Notes under the pieces: generated by a model | Databases searched by the model: none | Seen by the model: only the letters and a program-made list of their open reading frames with translations | What the model was told of the DNA's origin: nothing | In this document: positions 22,823 through 33,599 of the stretch, piece after piece | Numbering within the stretch: the first letter of the stretch is position 1 | Layout of the letters: the number at the start of each line of letters is the position of its first letter | Position numbers and translations under genes: made by a program | Source of the DNA: Panopea generosa | Taxonomy: Eukaryota > Mollusca > Bivalvia > Adapedonta > Hiatellidae | Length of the DNA stretch: 64,000 bases | Reading direction: 5' to 3' | Assembly: GCA_029582155.1 (NCBI GenBank) | Contig: CM055901.1 | Coordinates: forward strand, 38,864,616-38,928,615

Positions 22823-24314
22823 CTAGCGGAAAAAAGAAACTGTGCATGTGTAAAATGTTCATGTATCGCTCAATTTTATAAATTAAAGCTTGAAACTTTA
22901 CACAAGTAAGTTGTGTATCCCTCTCGGTCATTTACAATGGTCAGTGCATGAGGTGCACGGGTAGTTTGTCTGTCTGGCCAACGTCTTCGTTTTCACTTTT
23001 TTTTCGGCAAGCAGTCAATCGCAAACACGTTTGTCGCCTAAACCTGTGTAAAAGCATAGTGTTGATACCTGTAAGACACAAAACCAGCATAATTTTGAAA
23101 AACGTCTTTGATACGCCATGCCAAGGTTGAATGAAACTGACAGATGCCGCGCCGTAGGCATGATTGAAGCTGGTGTGCGTCATACTGACGTTGCCAGACA
23201 ATTTGGTGTGCACCGAAATACTGTAAACGCCTTGTGAAGACAGTTTGGGACCACCAGAGACCGGCCTCGGTCAGGACGTCCACGCGTAACGTCTAATCGC
23301 CAGGATACGTACATCCGGGTCGTTCATCTCCGTGAACGACTCCGAACTGCTACTTTGACGGCTATATGTATTCCTGGCCTTAGAAGAATTAGTCCCCGAA
23401 CGGTACGTAATCGATTGCTTGAACGAGGCATACGTTCACGACGTCCAGCCATACGTCCTGTTCTCCAGCAACGTCATCGTGTAGCACGTTTTGCCTGGTG
23501 TAGACGACACATACACTTCACGCAACAGGACTGGGCACGGGTTCTTTTCACGGATGAGTCCAGGTTTCATCTCGACAGCAGCGACGGTCGTTCTAGAGTG
23601 TACCGTCGTGTTGGTGAACGTTTCCATGACAGTTGTGTGATTCAACGACGTCCATTCGGCGGAGGTAGTGTCATGGTGTGGGGTGGCATCTCATCCCGTG
23701 GCAGAACGGCTCTTGTGGTTGTGGAAGGCACACTTACAGGCATCAGATACCGTGACAAAACCATACGGCCTCAAGTCTTTCCATTTGTGCAGCAACGTAA
23801 CGCCACGCTGCAACAGGATAACGCTCGCCCGCACGTCGCGCAGGTCGTCACCGACTTCTTGATCCAGAACAATGTGAATGAGCTGCCCTGGCCTGCAATG
23901 TCACTGGATATGTCGCCTATAGAACACGTGTGGGATGAGATGCAGCGTCGTTTACGTCGCCTCTAAAATCAGCCGTTGACGTTACCTGACCTGTCACGTG
24001 CGCTTGTGAGAATCTGGAATGGTATTCCCCAGGCATTTTTTTAGCACACTTGTCGCATCAATGAGGCGTCGTTGCCAAGCATGCATCGATTCCAATGGTG
24101 GACATACACGGTATTGATGAGATGAACTTTGTTTAGAGAACGTCTCTGAAAACTGATCTCTATCCAAGACGCTGCTGATGCAATAACCATATCAATTGAG
24201 CTGGTGTTAAATAAAGGTCAGATAAAACCCTGTTGAAATTTTTTTTTGCGATTTCTTATATATCTCCTAAGTTATAGCATATTATACCCATGCACAGTTT
24301 CTTTTGTCCGCTAG
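22823..24314 (+). mobile_element. Tc1-type DNA transposon inserted in the DIRS element
   Basis: The ends are inverted repeats of about 26 bases with one mismatch: CTAGCGGA, then AAAAGAAACTGTGCATG. They abut a TA on each side (22821-22822 and 24315-24316), the Tc1/mariner target duplication. The 1,492-bp length and a single transposase frame fit an almost full-length Tc1 element. Its ends are nearly perfect although its transposase carries stops. Confidence 0.93.
23118..24117 (+). pseudogene. Tc1-like transposase (DD34E), with premature stops
   Basis: The protein would cut and paste the element. It begins MPRLNETDRCRAVGMIEAGV with a paired-type helix-turn-helix (VARQFGVHRNTVNAL), then the GRPRVT linker and a second HTH. 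All three catalytic acidic residues are present: the D of LFTDESRFHL, the D of QQDNARPH and the E of SPIEHVWDEM, with 34 residues between the last two. A TGA at 23235-23237 (probably a former tryptophan) and a TAA at 23964 interrupt it. Reading then resumes to a normal C-terminus with SMRRRCQACIDSNGG and a stop at 24115-24117. The 203-codon open core suggests recent inactivation. Confidence 0.92.
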
Positions 24315-24316
24315 TA

Positions 24317-26300
24317 TATGTTGCAATCTATTGTTGAAGATTTTAACTGCATTAAAGCCAGTACATTGTAGGTTTCAGAAGTTATTACACCAGTTGGTAA
24401 ATTTTTATGAACACTGGAAAGATGCGGATGCAAGTGACTATATGTTAGATATGGTAAGTCAAGGTTTCAAGTTACCATTTAAAAAGTACCTAGAGCTGCA
24501 TTTTTAAAGAACAACAGTTTAGTTTGAAATGACCCTGCATTTGTAACGAGTGAGATTAGAAACTTACTCTCAAAGGGCTGTATTTCCGAGGTTAAGGAGG
24601 CACCTTGCATTGTAAAACCACTCACAGTTGCCTACGGAAGGTCAAGTAAGCCTCGTCTTGTTTTAGACTGCAGACATATAAATTCCAGAGTTTTTTTTAA
24701 ATACAAGTGTTGTTTCGAAGATCAATCAGTTGCTAAACGATTTTTCTCAAAATTTGATTATATAGGTTTACTTTCGATATTAGCGGAGCATATCATCATA
24801 TTATGATATTTCCAAGTCATAGGACTTACTTGGGCTTTTCTTGGCAAACTGAAAACGTTACCCATTACTATGTATTTTATGTTCTAGCCTTTGGGATCTC
24901 CACAGCGGGATTTATATTCACAAAACTATTGAGAGTTGCAGTTAAAAAATGGAGATCTTTTGGTTATAAAGTGGTACTTTTTCTTGATGATGGGTTCGGT
25001 AGAGAGGGTACTTTTAACGAAGCATTGAAAGCATCGGAATTTATTCATCAAGATTTAGTAGGTTTTGGGTTTGTTCTAGCCGAGGATAAGTGTCATTGGA
25101 CGCCATGCCAATCAATTGTATGGTTGGGTTATCTTTGGAACACCTTGGTAGGCACATTGAATTTTGTAGTGACCAAAGAGCATATGGGGAGAACAGAAAT
25201 ACTCTTACGAGAATTGATAGGTAAAGTAAGTAACGGGGAAGTCATAGTTCTTGTAAGAAAAATTGCATGTTTAGTTGGTCAACTGATTTCTATGCAGAGT
25301 GTAATAGGTCAATTGGTAAGACTGAGAACAAGATCACTGTACCAGTGTAATATAAGTCGTGCCAGCTGGACGACTCCGGTGATAGTAAGTTCCAAAGCAT
25401 TGGATGAAATGATGTTTTGGAGAGAAAATATACGGTCATTAAATAGAGACAAGCTTGGTCAAACTTTGCTGAAAAGTGAGAATGAAGAAACTGACGACCA
25501 GAGTGTGGTTTATTGCGATGTCAGTGGAGGTGGCTTTGAAGGTTTTATTGATGGAAATGAAGACTGTCAAGTGGTAGGTTGTTGGTTCAAGACCGAAAGT
25601 GGTTTGAGTTCCACGTGGAGAGAGCTAGAGGCAGTGCATAGAGTTTTGCACATGTTCAATTAAGAGCCTGGAAGGGCAGAAAGTTATTGTTAAGACAAAT
25701 AACAAGAACGTTGAAACCATTTTGCAGGTCGGTAGAAGAAAGCCATGTTTGCAAGAGATTGCAGTTAAAGTAGACGATGTGTGTAGAGAAAGTAAAATGA
25801 GTTTATTGCCAAAATGGGTGCCACGGGCAGATAACTTTGAGGCAGATTTCCTCACCCGTTGTACCGATAGCGAAAATTGGTCGGTTAAAAATGACATTTT
25901 CTTTATATTAGAAGAAAAATGGGGACCACATACTTGCGACCGTTTTGCTTATGATTATAATACTAAATGTAAGATATTTTACTCAAAGTATTGGTGCCCG
26001 GGGACACCAGGAATTGATGCATTCAGTTTCAAATGGTCGAGAAAAAATAACTGGATTGTTCCGCCGCCACGTTTATCAGTCGAGTGTGTACGAAAAATCA
26101 TCGTGAAAGAGAAATGCAAATGTACTTTAGTTATACCAATTCTGGCCATTATTGTTCCCAGATGGTAAGATAAAATCAGATTTTGTTCTCGATGTCTTTG
26201 TATTTCAACCTGGTAAACTGACGAGGCGTGGTAGGCGCAGAAATGGCATATTTGATGACAGACCGTTACATTTTGGCCATATTGCAATACGATTTATCTA
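24317..26300 (+). pseudogene. DIRS reverse transcriptase and RNase H, frameshifted
   Basis: The first block is VNFYEHWKDADASDYMLDMV (24390-24450). After a stop come RLVLDCRHIN and the first catalytic motif FTFDISGAYHHI (about 24770). A long open frame (24803-25663) carries the second motif VVLFLDDG and the RNase H start VVYCDVSGGGFEGF with SSTWRELEAV. A one-base shift near 25660 leads to VKTNNKNVETIL, which has TN where the family normally has DN. WVPRADNFEADFLTR and the DIRS-type tail YWCPGTPGIDAF and GIFDDRPL then follow to about 26300. The RT active-site aspartates remain but stops and shifts inactivate it. Confidence 0.88.
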
Positions 26301-26490
26301 GACATGATGTCTTTGTATTTCAGCCTCGTAAACTGACAAGGCGTGGTAAGGGGTAGAAGTTGTACCTATTTGGAAGTTTTCGGCCTCTTTATTTACAGGT
26401 GGTGAGAAGATAACTGAATATGCTCACGTTAATTTTGTATGTCAAACTAAAGAGGCATGGCAGGGCCAGATATGGTATACTGAATGAAAG
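26191..26490. repeat. Degenerate internal repeat between pol and recombinase
   Basis: GATGTCTTTGTATTTCA with GTAAACTGAC-GAGGCGTGGTA occurs at 26191 and again at 26305. A weaker third copy starts near 26432. Spacing is 114 and about 127 bases. The first copy lies inside the end of pol; the others lie in the gap before the recombinase. Confidence 0.65.
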
Positions 26491-26528
26491 GATTATTTGT
26501 TTAGACATTCACATTTCTTTTTCTCTAT

Positions 26529-27081
26529 TTGTGCAGGCCTGAATTTGAAAGCTGCATCGACGATGAGATACAGAAGAGTGAGATACTTAGCACTAGTTTC
26601 GAAGGACTGCCGTCTAAGATGGCGAAATTTCTTGTGATGTCAAAGAGTGACAGTACAAACATTAAGTATTATAATTATTTTGATAAGTGGGACAAATTTA
26701 TATCTTCAAAAGGCAGACCTGCCATTCCCGCACTGCCCATCCATATTGCGCTATATCTACTGAATTAATGGACAGGCGCACGTCAAGTTCAGTGATTTCT
26801 GCAACTGTGTATAGTATTAAGTGGGCACACTCTCTGAAGAATTTACCCGACCCCACTAACAATCTGTTCGTTACAAATTTGTTGGAAGAGGACACTTTCC
26901 AAACCTGTGAACCAGAAGGAACCCATTACTTCGGAAACTCTAGTTGTATTATATGAAAAATATTCAGAAAGTAATGATATTCTTGTGATCAGAGATTTAT
27001 GTATGATAGTATCAGCATATTCAGGATTTTTAAGATTTGATGAGTTGACAAGTTTACATTGTAATAATGTTTTACGATGAT
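26529..27081 (+). pseudogene. DIRS tyrosine recombinase, truncated
   Basis: The N-terminal core-binding part reads MAKFLVMSKSDSTNIKYYNY, then FDKWDKFISSKG and LPIHIALYLL. After shifts comes TVYSIKWAHSLKNLPDPTNN. A last block, LVIRDLCMIVSAYSGFLRFD with ELTSL, contains the catalytic arginine of box A (GFLRFDEL). The sequence ends right after this, before the box B H-x-x-R and the tyrosine, so the enzyme that would integrate the DIRS circle is incomplete. The loss coincides with the start of a tandem array. A TTTGTGCAG acceptor-like site lies just before 26537. Confidence 0.8.
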
Positions 27082-27174
27082 CATTTTTGTCTCGCCGCGA
27101 CAAAGGAGAGACGAGATTAAGGTGTTGCTTTTCCGTCGACGGCGACGGCGGCGGCGTCAAACATTTATATTTAG

Positions 27175-27626
27175 CTCCAACGTTAAGTTTTCGTTTATAC
27201 ACTATTTCTCAACAAGTACAAGTGCTAGGACACTCATACTTGGATCATAGTTACAACTAACACCCTGCATCACATTATATACTGCAGATGCTGAGTGTGA
27301 CCTACATTTCATGGTCCATTGACATTGTTTGATGCTGAATTCTGCATTTACCTCCAACGTTAAGTTTTCGTTTTTACACTATTTCTCAACAAGAACAAGT
27401 GCTAGGACACTCATACTTGGATCATAGTTACAACTAACACCCTGCATCACATTTTATACTGCAGATGCTGAGTGTGACCTACATTTCATGGTCCATTGAC
27501 ATTGTTTGATGCTGAATTTTGCATTTACCTCCAACGTTAAGTTTTCGTTTTTACACTATTTCTCAATTAGTACTAGTGCTAGGACACTCATACTTGGATC
27601 ATAGTTACAACTAACACCCTGCATTA
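27175..27626. repeat. 177-bp tandem array (about 2.5 copies)
   Basis: Units starting CTCCAACGTTAAGTTTTCG begin at 27175, 27352 and 27529, an exact 177-base period. Units are about 97 percent alike by eye. The last copy breaks off near 27626. A GC-rich patch with repeated GGCGACGG lies just before the array at 27138-27158. Confidence 0.9.
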
Positions 27627-27689
27627 TATAATGCTGATCCTGAGTACTATTGTTTTTAGCTAGCAGGGACGAAGTCCAAGGAGAGCTAT

Positions 27690-28610
27690 TGTCATGACCC
27701 CGTCGGCGTCGTCGGCGTCGTCGTCTGTAGACACCCAGGTTAAACTTTTGCGTTTAAGTTTCAGTTATCTATGCAACCACTCATTGGATGTGAATGAAAC
27801 TTCACATGTGTATTCACCATCATCAATGGAACATACAGAGACAAGAACCATAACTCTGGATTGCATTTTGGCACAGTTATAGCCCTTTTTGGACTTAGAC
27901 ACCAAGGTTAAACTTTGCGTTTAGTTGCGTTTAAGTTTAAGATATATATGCAACCACTCATTGGATGTGAATGAAACTTCACATGTGTGTTCACCATCAT
28001 CAATGGAATACACAGAGACAGGAACAATAACTTTGGATTGCTTTTTGGCACAGTTATGGCCCTTTTTGGCATTAGACACTCAGGTTAAACTTTGCGTTTA
28101 GTTGCGTTTAAGATATCTATGCAACCACTCATTGGATGTGAATGAACCTTCACATGTGTGTTCCCCATTATCAATGAAACACACAGAGACAAGAACCATA
28201 ACTCTGGGTTGCATTTTGGCACAGTTATGGCCCTTTTTCGACTTAATTTTTCATTTTAAAGTTTTATCAGGTAAGATATCTATGCAACCACTCATTGGAT
28301 ATGAATGAAACTTTGCATATGTGTTCACCATCATCATTGAAACACACTGAGACAAAAAACATAACGCTGGGTTGCATTTCGACACAGTTATGGCCCTTTT
28401 ATTACTTAATTTTTCAGGTTAAAGTTTTTTATCACGTAAGATATCTATGCAAACACTCATTGGATATGAATGAAACTTCGCATGTGTGTTCACCATCACC
28501 ATTGAAATACACAGAGACAAGGACCATAACTCTGGATTGCATTTTGGCAGAGTTATGGCCCTTTAAGACTTAATTTTTTCGTCTGTAGACATCCAGGTTA
28601 AACTTTTGCG
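27690..28610. repeat. Five-copy 162-177-bp tandem array
   Basis: Units containing GCAACCACTCATTGGAT and ACACAGAGACAAGAACCATA start near 27773, 27950, 28121, 28283 and 28449. The array is opened by a GTCGTCGGCGTCG patch near 27700, the complement of the triplet type that precedes the first array. Most units keep a readable frame of about 45 codons (YLCNHSLDVNETSHVCSP), but this shifts between copies, so I do not call it a gene. Confidence 0.88.
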
Positions 28611-28719
28611 TTTAGATGCTTTTAAGTTTTGGTGTTTGCCTCCAATCTCAATCTTTGCATTGGTGGTGAGTTTTATCTCATCGGTGAGCTTTGTTGTCTT
28701 CCGACAACTCTTGTTTTTA

Positions 28720-28885
28720 ATTCATTTTAAAAAAAAAATATATTCTTTTTTTTATCTTTATTTTTTTTTAGTTTTTTTTTTAAATGAGTTTTACTGAGAA
28801 ATATTTTTTTATTTTTTATTTTTTTTTAATTCTTTTTTTATTTTTTTATTTTTTTTTTATTTTTTTTTATAAATATTTTTTACTT
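28720..28885. repeat. T-rich low-complexity tract
   Basis: The tract is almost entirely T and A with long T runs. It lies between the tandem array and the L2-like LINE. Confidence 0.8.
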
Positions 28886-29181
28886 GATATACTGGTTAAA
28901 GTTTAGTGTGCAACTCCCATCAAGTTCATATCTCAAAAATCACTTAATGTATTTGATCGAAACTTCACACAATACTTCCCACAATACTTCTTAGTTATTA
29001 GACCTACTACATTAACAAAGTTAATATAATATTTTAATTTTTTTTCTCCCATGTGTGTATTAACGGTCAAAGCGGACACGGCGAGACATATCATTCCGCG
29101 GAATTCTTGTTCTATTTTCATTATGAAAAGTAAAACTGACCAATACCACAAAGGTGACGAATTTGTCGTGTCACAGAAGAT

Positions 29182-32100
29182 GTGTTTTTATTCAAGCCTT
29201 GTTACATATCAAAACTAAATGTAGACTTATTTTTAAAAATAAGCCACTCAGTTATGCACGGTCTAGAACTAGTATTTTTGTTTGGACTCAAAAGGAATGT
29301 ACAATATTACAGTTATATGTTTTACTTCTTCATCCGTGATTGCACTTTAAACATAAAATTTGCTTCAGTCATTCTTTTATTAGACTTGATGTCGGGCGAC
29401 ATTGCCAAAAATCCAGGACCGTGTGAAAACTTAAATGAAACACGCAAAGGTCTTTTAATAGCTCATTTAAATATTAGAAGCATTCGCACGAAACTAGATT
29501 ACATCAAGGATTTTTGCTTGATTTTGATATTCTATGCTTTACAGAGACGAACCTTACTGACGTCATTACGAACGAATCTCTTTTATTGGACGGTTTTTTC
29601 GGACCCTTTGTGAGTGGACAAAACTGCATTCTCAAGTGGCCTGTTGACTTATGTTTCAAATAAATTAGTTGGTAAACATTTAACATGTTCAGACAATCCA
29701 TCTATTGACTCAATTTGGACAGAGATTAAGTACAAAGGAACCACTGTAATATTATATAATGTATATCGACCTCCTTATTCAAATGTATTATTTTGGGATA
29801 ATTTTAATATTTCAATAGAAATGGCCATTTAATTCAATTTATCAACAAAAATCTCGTTATTGTCGGTGACTTAAACGATCACCTTTTAAACTCTAACTGT
29901 CAACACTTTAATAATATTATGTTTTTAAATAATCTACGCAATGTTATAACCGAACCTACCCGAATTACAAATACAACGGCCACATTGATAGATCCAATCA
30001 TCATATCCGATTCTATTAAATCATTAAATGAAGGAACTATAAACGTACATTCCGAAATAAGCGACCAGCAATCTACTTTTATTATGTTTCCTTTTACTGT
30101 TATTTTAACTCATGCAGTTAAACGTAAGGTATGGTTTTATAAACGAGGAGACTTTGATAAATTGAATAACAGAATCTCAAATACTAATTGGGATTTTATT
30201 AATTATAATACTATAGATTATGCTAATTCGCAGTTTACTGACTTAATTCTACAATATATGGACGAGTTTATTCCGTCTAAAGATGTAACTTTTCGACCAA
30301 ATGACAAACCTATGTACAATTCAGAAATAAGAACATATTCAAGAAAACGAGACAGATAAAGGACAAAAGCAATACGGACGCAAAAAACAGAAGACTGGAC
30401 AAAATACAGACATTTTAGAAATAAGGTTAATAACTTAAAAGATATGTCAAGGAGCAATATTTTAGTATTATGGAAGAATTAATTTTAGACATCCTAAATT
30501 ATATTGGAAATTACTTAAACAATTTGTAAGAGCAAATAAAAATTGTGAAATGATTCCTCAATTAAAAACTACATTAGATAACGGCAAACAAAAATACTAT
30601 TTCGATGATATCGACAAAGCCCATAGTTTAAACGATTATTTTGTATCAATTCATCTCTTAAAACAAACACTACTCTAACACATATCAAGATAACTGAAAA
30701 TGAAATTAAGGATATAATAGATACATTAAATCCCAACAAATCAGTTGGAGAAGATAAAATCAGTCATAAACTTTTAAAATTAACAAAAAAACTGTATTTC
30801 TAAACCATTGGTCATGATTTATAATAAATCACTAGAAGAATGTAAATTTCCAGAATTATGGAAACATGGTTTTATAATGCCACTATTCAAAAAAGGAAAT
30901 ACGAATACCTCGTCTAATTATATACCAATAACACTCTTAAATCGTGTGGGTAAATTAATGGAAAGAGTTGTTTACAAACATATCTATATTTTTTTGTTGC
31001 AAATAACTTTATATACAAGTTACAGTCAGGCTTTTTAAAAGGTCACTCAACTGTTCATCAGTTGATCGACATCTACCATCAAGTTTGTGTGGGTATCGAT
31101 GCAGGTCAATTTGCATGCATGGTTTTCTGCGACGTTTCCAAAGCATTTGATCGTGTGTAGGTAAAGGGTATTCTTTTTAAGCTAAAACAGAACGGTGTTT
31201 GAAATTGGCGGAAAGTTATTTAACCGGACGTCGACAAAAGGTCTTTGTAGGTTCAAGTTTGTCCAACAGTCAGGTAACATCTGCTGGAGTTCCTCAAGGT
31301 TCTGTTTTAGGACCATTATTTTACATCTCTTACACTCACGGCATCTAATATAATAGATAATGAAGGAAGTTTGATTTCATATTGGTCAAAACAATTGTTG
31401 GTTAATTTTAACCCATATAAAACAGAAGCAATTTTATTTACTCTAAAAAATATCATGTATCCTTCTTTGGCTTTTAATAATACCAGTGTCAAGTTTAGAT
31501 CATCATAAACATTTAGGACTCGCATTAAGCAACGATGGAAAATGGCATGAACATATACAAAATATTCTACACTCTGCATCAAAGGTTTTCGGTATGATCA
31601 GAAAAATCAAGTTTATAGTTTATAGAACAGCTTTAAATCAAATTTATATGTCATTTCTTCGACCTATTCTAGAATATGGATCTGTAGTGTGGGGTGGATG
31701 TACCCAATATGAAAAAGAAAATCTTGAAAAAATTCAACACGAAGCGGTTCGTATTGTATCCGGTTTAACTCGGTCTATTTCTCTTCGTAACTTATACAAA
31801 GAACAAGGTTGGCTTTCTTTAGAAGATAGAATATCATATCAAAAATTAATTGTTGCATATAAAGTAAAAAAAGGCTACTCCAGAATATTTAAACATTATA
31901 TTTCCTGAAACTGTAGGAATAACTACACCATATAATCTAAGAAATAATAGTAATTATTCTTTATTAAATACAAGAATTAATTATTTAGAAATTCTTTTAT
32001 TTCATCATGTATTTCTTCTTGGAATAATCTTCCGGAACACTTACGCAATTCTGAAACACAACCATCATTCAAACGCCAGCTTATGAATCATTTGTTTAAA

Positions 32101-32186
32101 CCCACCAAAATACTCGCAAATTATCTATTTTTCATGCACGTTTAAGAAATGGTTGCAGTAACCTTAATTATGATTTATTTGTCAAC
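29182..32186 (+). pseudogene. L2/CR1-like LINE, 5' portion: 2A-like leader, endonuclease, RT
   Basis: The frame starts with a hydrophobic leader ending SGDIAKNPGP, then the endonuclease start LLIAHLNIRSIRTKLDYIKD. Later blocks in shifted frames give IVGDLNDHLLN, LIDPIIISD, the RT start NPNKSVGEDKI, LFKKGNTNTSSNYIPITLL and the first catalytic motif FCDVSKAFDRV. The YxDD block is missing near 31330. A 140-codon frame (31486-31908) carries HLGLALSNDGKWHEHI, FLRPILEYGSVVWGG and the C-terminal domain, then SWNNLPEHLR and SSLNYDLFV-like residues up to 32186. The frame resumes at 38633 after a large insertion. It is non-functional. Confidence 0.85.
29395..29421 (+). other. 2A-like motif in the LINE leader (GDIAKNPGP)
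   Basis: The nine residues GDIAKNPGP follow a hydrophobic stretch (SVILLLDLMS). The functional 2A consensus D-x-E-x-N-P-G-P makes ribosomes skip one peptide bond, and 2A-like sequences are known at the N-terminus of some invertebrate non-LTR elements. Here the glutamate is alanine. NPGP is intact. Activity is uncertain. Confidence 0.6.
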
Positions 32187-32198
32187 AAATTAAAATTA
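32187..32198. repeat. Left 12-bp target-site duplication of the L1-like element
   Basis: AAATTAAAATTA here recurs exactly at 38621-38632. The two copies bracket the L1-like element. Confidence 0.85.
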
Positions 32199-32244
32199 CA
32201 AGGGTAGCATGCAGCAAAATTTTTATACCCTCACCAAAACAGTA

Positions 32245-32985
32245 TGACAAATAAAATAACTATATATTCCATGAATGTACAGGGTATTGGCGACAAAAAT
32301 AAAAGAAGGGATACCTTTAATTTTCTGAAAAGCAAAAATGGATCAATATACGTTTTACAAGATACACATTTTACCGAAAAAAGATGAGAACATTATACGT
32401 ATTGAATGGAGGGTTTGAATGTTTTTTTGTAACTACTCTAGTCAATCTCGAAGAGTGGCCATTCTTTTAAATAATAACTTTGATTTTAAATTACATTAAA
32501 AAACCACTGATAATAATGGCAATAAATTAATTTTTAGACTGGACCATCAATGATAAAAGATTCAACTTAATAAATATATATGGTCCTAATAAAGATGACC
32601 CAGACTTTTATAAACAATTGAAGAATGGAATTAAAGATTCAGATAATTAATCTTTAATTGCAGGTGATTTTAATCTAATCTTAAACCCACAAATAGACTG
32701 TTATGATTATGTTAATCTAAACAACCCTAAAGCAAGAGAAGTTGTTCTGGAAACAATTGTTGATTGTGATTTAGTAGATTGCTGGAGAGATCAAAATCTA
32801 GGGGAAAAAGAATATACATGGTTTCGAAAAAACACTAATAAAAAAAGCTAGATTAGACGTCTTTCTTATCTCCCAGCAATCACTTACTGATATAGTTGAT
32901 GTTAAAATATTTCCAGGTTATAAAACCGACCACTCTTTGATTCTTTTAAAATTAGATTTTATTAAATTTAGTAAAGGCAATTCAT
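32245..32985 (+). pseudogene. L1-like endonuclease domain, frameshifted
   Basis: It starts KITIYSMNVQGIGDKNKRRD and continues VLQDTHFTEKDE, then LINIYGPNKDDPDFYK, LIAGDFNLILNPQID and, in the last block, ARLDVFLIS with PGYKTDHSLI. These are the nicking-endonuclease motifs, including the terminal D-H pair. Several one-base shifts and stops interrupt it. The enzyme normally nicks target DNA to prime reverse transcription. Confidence 0.82.
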
Positions 32986-33599
32986 AATGGAAAATGAATA
33001 ATTCTCTGCTAAAAGACACTAACTATATAAATATTATCAAGCAAACTATTGAAAGAGTAAAATTACAATGTGCTAAAAAAGATCAACTCTGATAAAAATA
33101 TAAATGACATTGGAAATTACACACTTCAATTAGATATTGATAATCAATTGTTTTTTGAAACACTGCTATTTGAAATAAGGGGTTAGATAATTAAATACTC
33201 CTCATTCCTTGAAAAACAATATTTACTACTTAAAGATATTGAAAAACTTGAAAAGGAACATTTTATTAAACATGAATTGTTGGAAATTAAAAAACAAGAA
33301 CTATATAAAATGCGTGAAAAAAAATAATATGGAAGGTGTCAAAATAAGATCACAGGTAAAATTGTTTGAAGAAGGAGAAAAACTAACAATTTTTTTTTTG
33401 CAATTTGGAAAATAAAAATTTTGTGTCACAAGTAATGCTTAGTCTTATGTCTAAAAACAATGTTCTTATTGATACTCAAGAAGGAATCTTGAAGGAAACC
33501 ATGAAATTTTATAAATATATTCTTTACATGATACCGAAACAGTTAATTTGTTTGAAATTCTCTAAAATTTTAATATTTCCAAATTAAATGAAAATGAAA

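Larger units (their letters stand above)
22140..27081 (+). mobile_element. DIRS-type tyrosine-recombinase retrotransposon, decayed, with Tc1 insertion
   Basis: The order is gag-like, RT-RNase H, then tyrosine recombinase on the plus strand. This order, the recombinase and the VVLFLDDG form of the RT motif define DIRS rather than LTR or LINE elements. A Tc1-type transposon (22823-24314) interrupts it after gag. The recombinase stops short of its C-terminal catalytic half at about 27081, where a repeat array begins. No intact inverted termini were found. Confidence 0.85.

Noticed and set aside
27694-28573. Repeated YLCNHSLDVNETSHV frames that look like a multi-domain protein
   Set aside because: They are successive units of a DNA tandem array, with frame changes and stops between units.
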